64,000 bases of DNA from Temnothorax longispinosus. Its lineage: Eukaryota > Arthropoda > Insecta > Hymenoptera > Formicidae. The notes under the pieces were generated by a model. That model was given only the letters and a program-made list of their open reading frames with translations, searched no databases and had not been told where the DNA came from. Below are positions 1 through 11,802 of the stretch, piece after piece. Within the stretch, counting starts at the first letter, position 1. Every line of letters starts with the position of its first letter. The stretch is taken from contig NC_092358.1 of the NCBI RefSeq assembly GCF_030848805.1, forward strand, positions 17,434,250 through 17,498,249. Reading direction: 5' to 3'. A program made the position numbers and the translations under genes.

Positions 1-48
1 TATTACCACCGCTGCCGGAAAAGAAGGTTCTCTACGCTTGGCAGAAAG

Positions 49-798
49 TGCCGCTAGGGAATTTTTAAGTCGATTCTTATGAATCAAGCTTGAATTCGAT
101 GTCTAGGTATCCCAGGTTGCCGATGACGAGGTCCAATAGTGCGCTCCATAGTTTTCGGTGTCCAGGTGTAATAATACGTTGAATTTGATGTCTACGTGTC
201 CCAGGTTGCCGATGACGAGGTCCACATAGTACGCTCCGTAGTTTTCGGTGTCTAGGTGTATTAATAACTTTAAATCTGAATGTAGGACACGTAGATATCA
301 AATTCGAGGTATTAATACACGTAGACACCGAAAACTACGAAGCGCATTATGTGGACCTCGTCATCGGCAACCTGGGACACCTAGACATCGAATTCAACGT
401 ACGATTACACCTGGACACCAAAAACTATAAAGCGCACTATCTGGATCCCGTCATCGGCAACCTGGGACACGTGGACATCGAATTCGAGGTATTAATACAC
501 GTAGACACCGAAAACTACGGAGCGCACTATGTGGACCTCGTCATCAGCAACGTGGGACACCTAGACATCGAATTCAACGTATTATTACACCTGGACACCG
601 AAAATTATGGAGCGCACTATCTGGAACCCGTCATCGGCAACCTGGAACACGTGGACATCGAATTCAAGGTATTAATACACCTGGACACCGAAAACTATGG
701 AGCGCACTATGTGGACCTCATTATCGGCAACCTGGGACACCTAGACATCGAATTCAAGCTTGATTCATAAGAATCGACTTAAAAATTCCCTAGCGGCA
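49..798. mobile_element. Foldback-like element made of inverted 90-bp satellite repeats
   Basis: The two ends are inverted copies. TGCCGCTAGGGAATTTTT starts at 49 and its reverse complement ends at 798; the similarity runs on through the next ~40 bp of each arm. Between them lies a 90-bp tandem unit, reversed in the left half (about 2.4 units) and forward in the right half (about 5 units). Forward units begin at 351, 441, 531, 621 and 711, exactly 90 bp apart. Neighbouring units alternate between two variants, giving a 180-bp higher-order period. The spacer between the two orientations lies near 269-305. Foldback elements of other insects have this architecture, long inverted ends built of short tandem repeats. 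No target-site duplication is clear, although GGCAGAA occurs at both 40-46 and 795-801. Confidence 0.6.
351..770 (+). repeat. 90-bp tandem repeat array with an open 30-residue-periodic frame
   Basis: Because 90 is a multiple of three, one frame stays open for 139 codons. Its translation repeats every 30 residues, with recurring pieces such as VIGNLGHLDIEF and LDTENYGAHY. The same ending (LDIEFKLDS then stop) appears on the minus strand of the left arm at 77-131. I do not recognise a protein family. An open frame is expected by chance if the founding unit had no stop, so I call it a satellite and not a gene. Confidence 0.6.
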
Positions 799-871
799 GA
801 ATTAAAATTAGTCATGACATAATAAAAATTCGCTGAATTAAAATTATGTCTAGACATAATAAAAATTGGAC
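799..871 (+). repeat. Two tandem copies of a ~36-bp AT-rich unit
   Basis: Copies start at 799 and 835 with GAATTAAAATTA and both continue to CATAATAAAAATT. Each has a small palindrome at its centre (GTCATGAC in one, TGTCTAGACA in the other). The array abuts the right end of the foldback-like element. Confidence 0.6.
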
Positions 872-2331
872 GAATAATAGTAACCTTTCGAAAGTAGAGG
901 TTTAATTAAAGAAGTAACAGTACAAAATAAAAATATTTAATTAATTATAGTCACGTTATTTCAAAAGACTGATATTTGCTCGTTCTTTAATTTGGTAATT
1001 TAAAAACTTATTTTAAAAATCTGTTATGCATCTCTTGAAGAGTTCTTATAATTATTTTCATATAAAAAATATGAAATAAATTTTTTTGCTAAACATCGAT
1101 ATACTTATTAGAGTCCGTTGGTATATTATATATGTATATTTCTCTTGTTTGCTTTACTCGAATCATTTAAAATCAAAATCGTAGATAGTGCGCATTACTA
1201 TAGTAATGCGCACTATCTACGATTTTGATTTTAAATGATTATGGATGGATATATCCACTATCTGCGACATAAAATTTGAAATGAGCGAGTACTATAACCT
1301 CGCATTCGATTGTTGTCATTCGCATATCGTCGCTAGTCCCACATTTCTCCGGAGAATCTCTCGGTCGCTCTTCCGACGTTATACGAGCGCATCTCGTAAA
1401 ACCTTGTGAAAGCGAGAAAAAAAATGGAAAGAGGCATCGAAAGCTCTCGTGAGGGTAGCACGAGTGCTACGAGGGCGTCGTGAGGGTTGGTTGCATCCTA
1501 TCGAGGATGAGATCGCGGAGGAGTTTGCATAGCGATGCGTATACAACGCGAGAACACCGCGGGGGATAGCGAACACGGAGGAAAGGAGATGGGCGGGGGT
1601 TGTTCATGTGAATAGATGCTCCTCGTAAAAGCGAGAAACGAGCCGACAAATACAAATTTCTCGTCTTTTTCCGGCAGTCGGGTTACGGGAGTGTTAAACC
1701 GCCTTTACCGCGGCGCGTTTTAAACCTCCTTGATGCATATCCTAGCTTCTTACGCGACGGCGCGATAGAGAACGGTTTCCCGATTGCTTGCGCGAAAGTA
1801 TTTCTGAGTAATCGCTTTTGGAATTCTACAGTTTTAATACACTATTATGCATATGTAAAGTAAAATTAACACATAAAATAAAAATATATACATAATATAT
1901 TTGGTTAAAATTATTCGGTGTGTTACGTATCTTGAGTTTCTCCTTTATCCAGCAAAAGAAATGTTGAGTGAAGAAATCGAAATTGGACTTCGAGTTTGAT
2001 TAAAAGCAAAATAAACTAATGGTGCAATTCCAAACAGAATCGTAAGACTCGTAAAAAATTCTATGCGTATTGTAGGTCGTATACGATCACTCGTAAATAT
2101 ATACGATTTCTCGTAAATCTTACGGCTAGCTAGAAGCTGTTAGTAAACGGTTTGCGAGTTTTATAATATTTTCAGTGTTATTATTATACATGATAAATCG
2201 AAACATAAATATATTATATTCAATGGCTTAATTGAAGAAGAATACAATATAGATATAAAAAACACACATTAGCTTTAAAGTCACTGACCATAACTTACTT
2301 TTTATATACATGCAATGCGTATGGGTAAAAG
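872..2331. other. Intronic DNA without recognised genes
   Basis: Positions 872-1160 and 1800-2330 are AT-rich. Positions 1300-1790 are CpG-richer and contain only short overlapping frames on the minus strand with no domain. Around 2085-2125 the phrase CTCGTAAAT recurs in a short imperfect repeat. The 80-bp palindrome is listed separately. Confidence 0.5.
1161..1240. repeat. Perfect 80-bp palindrome
   Basis: The 40 nt at 1161-1200 are the exact reverse complement of 1201-1240, with no loop and no mismatch. The centre reads GCATTACTATAGTAATGC. The flanking bases (g1160, a1241) no longer pair. A degraded related piece, CACTATCTGCGAC, follows at about 1257. This could be a very young foldback MITE, a hairpin RNA source or a sequencing snap-back artefact. 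Confidence 0.85.
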
Positions 2332-2600
2332 CACTAGCGGATCCTAGAGAGTGGAGGGAGATTAAACCTCCCTTCCAAATAATAAAATCAGTTTTGTTCG
2401 ATTTGTTTAAAAAATCTAGGAAAAATGCATTAAACATTAAAGCAGGAATAGAAGTTTTATCACGTCCTCGTTGTTGATCCTGGAGTAAAAGCTAAGCGTA
2501 ATATTAACAATAAAAAAAAATATACTAACAATAAGAAAAATATTAAACCAAAAAATTTTGCTGAAACCTTCCCCATTATCGACGTCAGGATCCGCTAGTG
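2332..2600. mobile_element. Small inverted-repeat element with CACTA-type ends (269 bp)
   Basis: CACTAGCGGATCCT at 2332-2345 is mirrored exactly by AGGATCCGCTAGTG at 2587-2600. Ends that begin CACTA and close TAGTG are the signature of CACTA/EnSpm DNA transposons. The interior is short and AT-rich with no transposase. Flanking dinucleotides (AG and GG) do not give a target duplication, so this may be a decayed copy or a chance pair. Confidence 0.4.
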
Positions 2601-4031
2601 GGTGAAACAAGACAGGTGAGAGATTTTTCAAACCCATTTGACATTCTTTCTAACGTTTCTTTTATTCAAAGCTCTCAAATAACAGCTCATTACTGGATCC
2701 TATCCTTAGTCGCTCATTAATTGTAACCATGGATATATAATAATGAACAGTACAGATGCTGGTACGGAACTGTGGTTTACATAAAACTCTGAGCTTCTTG
2801 TGATTGCTTCGTATAAAGCTACGACTTTACGATTTATTCATACATTTGCTTAGAGCAGTCTAAACCTTAGTAAAATAGGTAAACTCCGATTTACATCTTT
2901 TTCATGCGATTATTTAAAAGATTACTATAAGAATTGACACATAAAAATTATCATTATTATTAAAATTAATCTACATATGCGAACAATCGTTATCCGCACT
3001 ATGTCCAATACAGTTGTAAGTTTTCTTTTTAATTCGCTGATACAGAAAAAAAAGAAACAAATCGTAAACAGAGAAACGCGAGATCTCCGTATACCTATGT
3101 ATTATAGACCGCTGAAATTCGACGGCGCTCTTCTCGACCAAAAGCAACGCAAATATTTTCCGAAACAACACCGACCGATCGTATTGTAATCCAGATATTA
3201 CATGCGCGTTATATTTTCATTTTTATTCGGCCACAGGGTGAGAAGCCGCGCGCGTGCTCTTTCGCATTGCCGCGCGGTTCGCCCGCCGCGGCCACCGGGC
3301 GAAATGTAAAATTCGGTCGCGGAACACGTGCTGCCTTTTTCCACCTCGTGACGCGGGGCCGATATGACGTAGACCCCCGCTGAGAGGATTATTTCTCCAT
3401 GAAAAACTGATAGGCGCCGTATTAATCGTATACGCTCTTGTATACGCGGCAGGGCCATTACCTAACAATTCGCTCTCGCGAGCGCTGAAAGATACGCACG
3501 CCGCTGCCGAAAAATTACGAGGACGTCGGCGCATTAACTCGCTCTTCGATCGAGAAAAAAAAAACAACGGTCGGCGGTAAATCAACCGCAATGCGGAACA
3601 TACGCATTAAACCAGATTGAAATTGTATTCTGTGGCATTCAAATCTCATTCCGCGCACATTACAGCTATATAGAGATAGCTAAATTTCAAAAGACCTATT
3701 CAATATATTTTTGTTTATATAACATCGGCGTTGCACAATTTCAATCATCGATTGCACTGTTGTATCCGTTCTCCGAAAGAGTTAGTACTTTTTAATCATT
3801 ATCTTCTTTTTTTCTTCGAATTTTCAGTTTTAAAAGACAGATTTAGAATATCGTTTATTCTGTTTCTATTTTTCGACATTACCTATTAAGCTTCTTTTAT
3901 GTCCTAGTTGGGATCATAATATTTAAAAAACTACTGTGGTTTAAAATCAAATTATTTAAAACACTAAAAAAAAAACATTATACAATGTTTCAGTAAAAAA
4001 TATAAATCATGTTGTTTTATGCGTAATGCGA
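2601..4031. other. Intronic DNA without recognised genes
   Basis: A CpG-rich patch at about 3220-3600 has overlapping open frames on several strands but no domain and no splice-consistent exon. The rest is AT-rich. I see nothing else. Confidence 0.5.
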
Positions 4032-4316
4032 TGTTACAAAATATATTTTAGGGTAATAATAAGCGGTATAAAACATTTTATTTTTATGAAATGTTATGGA
4101 AGTATTAATAAGATATAAGTAAAGTATGTATTCCGCTTGCAAAAATTTTATAAAACTATGAAAGATACATTACGATTACATTACATCTCACGCGCGCAAA
4201 AAAAGGATATAATAAATAATTAATATTCTAAAAATACCGATGTTTATATTTTATATGTCGTGATAAATATTTTAGAGTGATTTGATGTAAATGAAACATC
4301 AAGCTTTGCACGATAA
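4032..4316 (+). repeat. Left copy of an inverted ~290-bp repeat pair
   Basis: From TGTTACAAAATAT through GGGTAATAATAAGCGGTATA to GCTTTGCACGATAA, this segment is the diverged reverse complement of 5943-6236. Landmarks match in order: GGTATAAAACATTTT, AACATTTCATAA (reversed), GATACATTACGATTA and AGAGTGATTTGATGTAA. The copies differ by substitutions and small indels, so they are not a recent duplication. This could be a long terminal inverted repeat of a ~2.2-kb element or two independent insertions of one MITE. Confidence 0.7.
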
Positions 4317-5942
4317 CGAACATACATAATTTTTTTGTGGTAAAAAATACTGCGCATCGCACAGAGTAATAAATAGCACATAACTTTTTTCAGGCAATGT
4401 ATACAAGTCCATCGATGCATTAAACATTTTTGATTCATTGTACATTTTACAATATTATCAACAAATTTTCATCATTTTAACGAAACTCCTAAGTCTAAAT
4501 TTCCTTCTATTTTGTGCATATTTAATATATTACGCTGTGAATGTTAATAATTTATGCATGAAAGTTGGTAACTGTTGGAAATGATAAAATTGAAAAAGAT
4601 AATCGAATATTTCGGGAGAGAAATTTCGAGCGCAAAGAAACGTTCATTATACAACAAAATTTATTTTCATCATCACTATAGAGGAATCTCGCTAATGATT
4701 CCCGTTTTACGCACACACGCATACACACGTTCGTCGTTAATATTTTATTTTAATAGGCGCGGAATGGAAAAATGGATGGCTCAAACATTAAACTCATACG
4801 ATATTCAACATCACTATTGGTTATTACATTGAACGTAATTACGACATTATATTATTAATTATCACATTAAATGCATCGCCCGCAAAATCGTTATTGTTTT
4901 TGCTTCTCGCAACATTCAATGTTTATCGCGTTACTGGATGAATTCGTTTCCGTCGACGATTTCCGGGACGGGCTGGAAAAATGCAAAATGTATTCGGGAT
5001 TCAAAAACGCAAAAATTTCCCTGTATTATTTCATTTATATATTATATATACTTTTATTATGTCATTAACAAATTCGCAATTTCAATTAAATTGAAATAAT
5101 ACATTAAATTTTAGTTTTATTATTAAAAAATTACAAGTTTTTATTGTATTGCTTCAAAGATGAAAATTGTTACAAATTTAATAGCAAGAGAGGAACTACT
5201 GAGAATCTTTTGCAAATGTTACGAGTACCGCAGACGTCTTAAAAATGTATCACCCGGTATTTCTAGTGTCCTGCCTGGAGAGCGGCTAATCTAGGGAAGT
5301 CAGCCGCGCTGGTGCCTGAATGCTTCAATACTAAAATCGACATTCGAGGTAAACTGCCAGGGAATGGCGCGCGTTATCATCAGGTGTTACCTGGCCGGCC
5401 ATTAGCGACAAATTGACAGGCAAACACGGAATTGATTTTAGCACCGCAAAACTCGGTTTCCGCGGTGTCTCGCCACTCACACTTAACCGTTCGCCGATCG
5501 TTCGATTTCCGCGAGCTTTCGGGGAGAGAGCCACGACGTAATAAATCGATGTAAACGCCGATGAGGCTGAAGAGGAGAGAAGTCCCGCGATTGAAAACCA
5601 TCGAGATAGTTTAGGATAGGTAGGTACGCGAAGTGGAACAAGAGGGAAAGAGAAAATTTTCTGGCAACAATTATCTGCTGATATAGAAAAACAAGGAGAA
5701 TGAACAGTTATAGAAAATTGGAGTAAAAGATAAAAACGCAATGTCGAACGAGTAATTTAATTGTATCGTAATTAATTCAAGATTTTTATGCAAAATTATA
5801 TATTAATCATAATAACAATTATGATAACTATTTGCTGTAAGAAATTTTCTTTTGAAAATTGGATTTGTTCATTGTTTTATACATAAATAGAATAACTCGT
5901 GACAAAATATGCTTCTCTCACTTCGTTCGTTTTATCTTTCTC
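4317..5942. other. DNA between the two inverted repeats; no recognised gene
   Basis: The segment is AT-rich to about 5200 and more CpG-rich to 5640. Several 60-140-codon frames occur, none with a recognisable motif, and none resembles a transposase. If the flanking repeats are terminal repeats, this is a non-autonomous or decayed interior. Confidence 0.4.
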
Positions 5943-6236
5943 TTATCGTGCAAAGCTTGATATGTTTCACTTACATCAAATCACTCTAAAATGTTAATTA
6001 CCACATATAAAATAAACATCAGTATTTTTAAAATATCAATTATTTATTATATCTTTTTTTGTTGCGCGTTCGTGGGATGTAATATAATCGTAATGTATCT
6101 TTTGTAATTTTTTAAAATTTTTACAGGCGGAATACATACTTTAGGTACTTATGTCTCATTAATGTTTCCATAACATTTCATAAAAACAAAAATGTTTTAT
6201 ACCGCTTATTATTACCCTAAAAAATATTTTACAACA
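5943..6236 (-). repeat. Right copy of the inverted ~290-bp repeat pair
   Basis: This is the partner of 4032-4316 in opposite orientation, 1.6 kb away. Similarity stops at TTATCGTGCAAAGC on the inner side and near TTTTACAACA on the outer side, at corresponding points of both copies. That fits discrete element ends. Confidence 0.7.
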
Positions 6237-7792
6237 TTTATTCATTTCACATTCAATGGCGCAACAGTCCGAGTCGGAGGACCTGGGCCTCCTCCAAAGT
6301 CAATTTTACAACATAGAATAAAATCGCAAAGATCATGAAATTTACGCAGACCGCATTTTTCGGAAGCAGACAAGACACAATGGCCCAAATGATTTACGCG
6401 GATATAAATACACCGATTGCCGCGCGATACCTTCCTATTTTCCTTCTCTATCTTCTTTTTTCGAGCTGACCGAGCCGCGCGGATACTTCGCTCCGACGGT
6501 TACAAAGAAACAGGGTGGGCCCCTGCGGGAAGACGCAATATCACCCCGTTATGACAGCCCCGTATTTTAGTAAGGTGCCGCTTCGGGGGTGAAGAGTGGC
6601 GCGCGTCCCATTGGCCACCCCCGCGTATCGCGTAACACGCGGCTCTTTCTCTCTTTCTTTCTCACTCTTTCCCCCGGCACGGTACACACATCAATCACCG
6701 GCATTTTAATATCGGGTGGCGCACAATACCGCCGCCGCCGCCCACGGTATTCCGCGAAGCTCTGTCGAGAGTTCGACCAGCAGCCCTCTCCAACTTCTCC
6801 CCCCCGTTCTTCCCCCGAAACGGTTTTTATGGTGGAATTCTTCTAATTTGTGAGTGTCCACCCCCTGACGAACGAGCATCCGCCGCCGTCGCCGATGCAT
6901 ACGACGTTTAATGCGTCGCCGCAATTACGGAAATCGCCCTGGCAAAATGTGCATCGATTAGCTCCTACCGGGCGGATATCACGGATGCCCTTTATGTCGC
7001 GATGGCGATAGGAAAGAGGGAGGATGGTGGTGTCTCTCCAACCGCGCCGGAGTGTTGTTGGATTTATAGCGACATATGTCGTTGAGATCTACGGAATTTT
7101 CAAAGCAGAAATAAATCATTCAAGGTTCTTAGCTAATCATTAATAAGAGTTTAGAGATTAGACATTAAACAAAATTGTTCTAATTTTTAAAAATATATAA
7201 TGCAATATTTAATATTCTGAAATCCATCAATTGTATAAATAAATACAAATGTAATTAACGAATAACTCTCGTGAGCCGCGCGACAAAATATTGGCAATCC
7301 GCGGGCTCTCCCATTCGGTGGGGGACATCTTTTCTGATTATAACAGTAAGGAATAAACCCGGCATTCCGGTTAGCAGTCGTGTTACTAGTATTATCAGGC
7401 TGGAATGCCGGCGTAATAAATGGTCGAATCATCCTCCCACCCTAACAATATGGCGCAAACAATCCTCGACCGCGATTCACCCTTATATTGTTACCCGAAC
7501 AAAGAGTCTCGCCACGGCCGACTTGCGCTATGCGCTTTATATCAACCAGCCGCCCCCGGCGCCACCCCTTCGCGCGACTATCGCGCACCCAAAAGTCGCT
7601 GTGTATATACGCGATCTCTCAGAAAGGGATTTCATCAACATTATTTTTACAACAAATTTTGTGCTTTCCCTTTTTAAAGATACCGAATAAACCTCCAAAA
7701 ATATTCAATAAAGTGATACTGATAATAACATATCAATTAATCAATAAGTTTTTTTTTTGTACAATGATCTTCATTTTTTCAAAAATAATAAA
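6237..7792. other. Intronic DNA without recognised genes
   Basis: Positions 6460-7060 are GC- and CpG-rich, with overlapping short frames including an Arg-rich shadow. Positions 7270-7630 are a second CpG-rich block. No domain or convincing exon is visible. Confidence 0.5.
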
Positions 7793-8726
7793 GGAGACTA
7801 CCGGGGCGAAGTCGGTCCTTTTTTTTCGGTGCCGATTTTTAACAACAAAATAAATCATTTTAGTAAAATATAGTATACCATTGTAAAAAGTGAACCCTTG
7901 GCTACAAAATGTATATAGGCATTTTTAATTTAGGTCGCTTTGTTTAACCGGTATAGAGTAAAAACGACAAAGGTGTAAAAATCGAAAAGTCAAAATTCCC
8001 GAGGCGGAGTCGTGTCTTCATTCTCGGACTGGATTTTAAATAAAGATACATAATTTTGATAAAAAATAATAGAATACACTTTATTTTTCATAAAAAATAA
8101 TAGAATACATTATTCATTGTTTTTTAGAAGTAGAAAAATAGAAAGCGGAAAATAATTTCAAAAAAATCAATTTTTGTTTTCGCTAACAGTTAAAGCATGT
8201 AAAAACAGAGTCTGACGAACGCACGCACTCGTTGTGTGCCTTACGCCTACACGAAATGCACTGTTTTTTATCGGCTCTGTTTTCTATTATCTCCGAGCAT
8301 ATATACGCAGCACATATTATTTAGCTTTCTTGACTTCGTTTTAGCTTGAAAACGACTTCGCCCCGAACACAAGTTTTAGGTTTGGTCGCTTATAAAATAA
8401 TAGAAATCTATGAAAATAAAAAACCTGCACTGGATTTGTGTTTAGCATGCATTATTCTTTAGAATCACTTACTTTGAGATTCGGAGAGACAATAATACTT
8501 AAGATATTACAAACTTTCGACACGAAAGAAATTTTACTTTTGACCTACGAAAACACGTTTGCTTCGATAAGAATCACAACATGGCACGTAACCTCACTAA
8601 ACTCCGTTGGTTACGTGGGCACCATAAGCCGCGCTTACAGTATTAATGGCGAGTTCACACAACATACAGATTTCAAGATAATTGCAAAAACGACTCCGTC
8701 CCGGGGCTGACTTCGCCCTGGTCTCC
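7793..8726. mobile_element. Unclassified 934-bp element with GGAGAC...GGGCGAAGTC inverted ends
   Basis: The left end reads GGAGACTACCGGGGCGAAGT. The right end, reverse complemented, reads GGAGACCAGGGCGAAGTC. Versions of the same motif recur inside: GAGGCGGAGTCG at 8001 (same strand) and CGACTTCGCCCC at 8353, CGACTCCGTCCC at 8691 and TGACTTCGCCCT at 8708 (opposite strand). The left half thus holds forward copies and the right half reverse copies. The interior has a 31-bp-spaced duplication (ATAAAAAATAATAGAATACA at about 8060 and 8091) and a small hairpin with arms CACGTAACC/GGTTACGTG at 8584-8620. A 90-codon frame at 8438-8710 runs into the right end and matches nothing I know. No transposase is seen. 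Confidence 0.5.
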
Positions 8727-9090
8727 CCTACATGTTATATGAATATGTAAAAATATATATAAAAATAACTAATTAATTAACCAATTTCGATATATATCTG
8801 CTGAAATGCTTTTTTAAAACAAGTGTATCATTGGTATCATTCGTTACACGCTATCATCTTCGAGATTTTTCAACGGCGAGCAGGTTAATCCGCGCGAATA
8901 TCGAAGGTAGCGACGCGCCGCTTACACGGAGGATCGCAGCAAGCATGAAGTACTATCCTAGCTGTCGTGTGGGCGGCCGCTTTATATCGCTTTAGTGTCA
9001 GATTAATAAGCCGCACGCACGACCGGGCGACAGCAACGACGGGACGCGCACACGCTCGCATGCACGCACGGCGCGTACATCACGCGGATT

Positions 9091-9160
9091 CGCGCGTATG
9101 CGCGCACGCACACGCGACACGCACACACGCGCACGCACACATACACACACACACACACAC
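9091..9160. repeat. Alternating purine-pyrimidine tract (CG/CA), Z-DNA type
   Basis: Positions 9091-9116 and 9117-9160 are two uninterrupted runs of alternating pyrimidine and purine with only one phase break. They mix CG, CA and TA steps and end in (AC)n. GC-rich alternating tracts of this length readily adopt Z-form under supercoiling. Open frames across it are shadows rich in Arg/His/Thr. Confidence 0.75.
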
Positions 9161-10093
9161 CTCGCGCGCGGGAAAACGGTACAGCGGAAAGCCCTTACTA
9201 TTTATTTTATTTGGCTTATTCGTTTCCGCCAGCGGCGTTACATCGCCGTTTGCGGGAATTCAATCTACGCGAGCGCGTGTGAGCGCAGCAGGGCCGGTCG
9301 GCGTTTGATATCGCCCCACGAGAGCCACGTTTGCGCGCGCCGTACATACATCGAAACATTTATTTTATCGGAATATCAAACCTCAACTGTCGCGATAGAA
9401 TTGGAGTAACGTAACTATTATGATCGAAACAATAGCGCAGGAAATAAATAATATCTATATTGACGAATTGAAAAGCGATGTATTAAAGTCTTGATTGATT
9501 TCGATTCGATCATAATATATCTTATCGTAGGATACATATACATAAAATTGTATCATATACATATAGTATAATAAAATTTATTAATTTTAGATCTTAGAAA
9601 TTAACTTGAGTAAAGTAAGCATCGTGTAAAACGTGATTAATTTTTGATTGTAGAAAATGAGAGCTAAAGTTGTTCAATGTTTCTATGCACAATAACCGTT
9701 CTGAATTACGTTCCGAGATATGCTGAATAAAGCAGGCCCAAAATGATCTCGTCCACTCGCGAGCAGCGTGCTCTTTTGAACGTGTTCTCCTCCATCCACC
9801 CCTGAACGTCGTGCGGTGTGTACGTACTGAAAACGGACGGGGTGTGCAAACGGAACGAGAGCGGCCGACTCTCTCTCTCTCTCCAGAGGGGTGTGCGTGC
9901 CACCCCCGGCCGAGTCCGTGGCCCCGCGCACCCCCGTCACCCCCGGCATGACATATGATCTTCCATATTGCCGTGGTACGCACAAGCGACGTATGTACGA
10001 GCGAATCGCGCTCGTTTGTGTGCGAGCCGCAAAAACGCAGCCCCTCACCCCTGCGCGTTCGCGCGGCAGGTAACGCTCGGGGGTGATTGTGGA

Positions 10094-10094
<1 letters not shown>

Positions 10095-10158
<64 letters not shown>
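10095..10158 (+). repeat. (AG)n microsatellite
   Basis: About 32 dinucleotide units with one CAG interruption. Confidence 0.9.
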
Positions 10159-10159
<1 letters not shown>

Positions 10160-11782
10160 ACGGGATAGCGAGCGGACGTTTGTCATTGCGCGGTTTGCAC
10201 GGCTACATAATATCTCAGGGTTACAGCAGGTTGTTGCTTCTCGTGTCGTCGTAGTCGACTACAAATAGCGCGCGGTGGTTTAATAAAAAAAAAAAGAAAA
10301 AAAATGTGAAGGGACAGGGGTGGTGAAGAGAAGTTATAAAGCGGTGGGAAAAACGGTGACATGGGGATATACGTCGTGCTCTGCCTCTGGGATACGGATA
10401 AATCTCGAGGAGTTTTACTTTTGGTCAACTTTACGTCAACGCGGGATATTATTTAAGTTCTTTTGGGCCGAAGAAGAAGATGTACCATGACGTCGCAAAG
10501 ATAGTTGTGTCGTTCATAATAGACTAACGTATACTTCATCTAATAACCTAAGATGTTTGATCTCATAACCATCTCATAATAACATTCTAATAATTTATAA
10601 TTTCCAATTTCTAAATCTGCCTAACTGTCCTAATATTATAATAATTAGAAAAAGTGACAATATATACTGTTGATATTTTCAATTCTAATAAAATTATAGT
10701 TTAGTAATAAAAAAAATATCGCAATTTATTTAAATTAATTTTGACTGCTGTTTCAGAATTCGTGCAACAATGGCTGAAATTGCAACAAAGCCACGAAGAA
10801 ACATAGCGCAAGCGGAATAGTAAAAATTTAGTCGGCTGAGATTGGCTCGTAAATACGGTGAAACAAACGACACATGATTTTTTTCGTTAGCCGGGGAGAT
10901 TATCGATAACGAAGCGACAGTCGAGATCAATGCGCGCTGAAAATGTCGACGGGCGCGATAGTGTTAAACGGACCCATTCGCGTGAGCTGCTCGTCGTAGG
11001 AGCGTCGCTATAAACCGATTGTCAAAAAAGGATGGCGGAGCCAAAAAGCGCGGGCAGAAAAACTAAATCCAGGCGGATCTTCGTAGCTACTGTTGTATCG
11101 TTATCGAAAATCGGAAGGAAGATGACAATGCCATATTTCAAAAAAAGAAAAAAATTGATCGCTAGATGTATAATAGGTAAGGAAGCAACGGTAAAACGTA
11201 GAATTTTAAATTTGTTCTATATTGTTCTTGCAAATATTGAATATTTGTCCGATCGTGTCTGAAAGAAAGAAAATTCATTAAATAAAAATAATAAAATAAA
11301 TATGTAAATGTAAAATCATATCAATATATTCAAAAGTAATCTGGGCTAACAAAATCCTTTATTAGCTCATTTATACAATAACATACAATAATTTATACAA
11401 TAAAATTTTATTCTGTTTAAAAACAAAAAATATTTAAGAAAAATTTATGTAATGTCAATATCATGTAAAGAATTTTACGAATCGCGCGAGATGTACCGAT
11501 TATTTCGAATAAAAATGCAACTGAAACGAAGCGATTTAAGATTCGACCGATCAGTCGTGCGGCAAATTTCATCTCTCCTCCGGAAGAATCCGCGCATTTC
11601 GTCACTGACAAACAGTAGAGAGGAATGGGGTGCGGGAAAAACGGTGGCGAGAGGAAACTAAATCAGTGAAAATCCCCGGCAGTAGCGTGCACATACGCGC
11701 ACGCGGATTTAAACGCGCGCTCGCGGCCGTGTTTCTGCGTTATCACTTCGAAAATCTCTAAACAGCTCTCATCGCCCCAGCC

Positions 11783-11802
11783 GGCGCGGCGCGGCGCGGC
11801 GC
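11783..11802 (+). repeat. (GGCGC)n pentanucleotide run
   Basis: Four units of GGCGC, similar to a second run at 54953-54977. Confidence 0.8.

Noticed and set aside
3198..3591. 86- and 122-codon frames on the minus strand
   Set aside because: They are overlapping frames of the same CpG-rich patch with Arg-rich shadow composition and no recognisable motif.
9594..10186. Overlapping 129- and 167-codon minus-strand frames
   Set aside because: One includes a Ser-Leu stretch from the (AG)n tract; neither has a domain or splice support.
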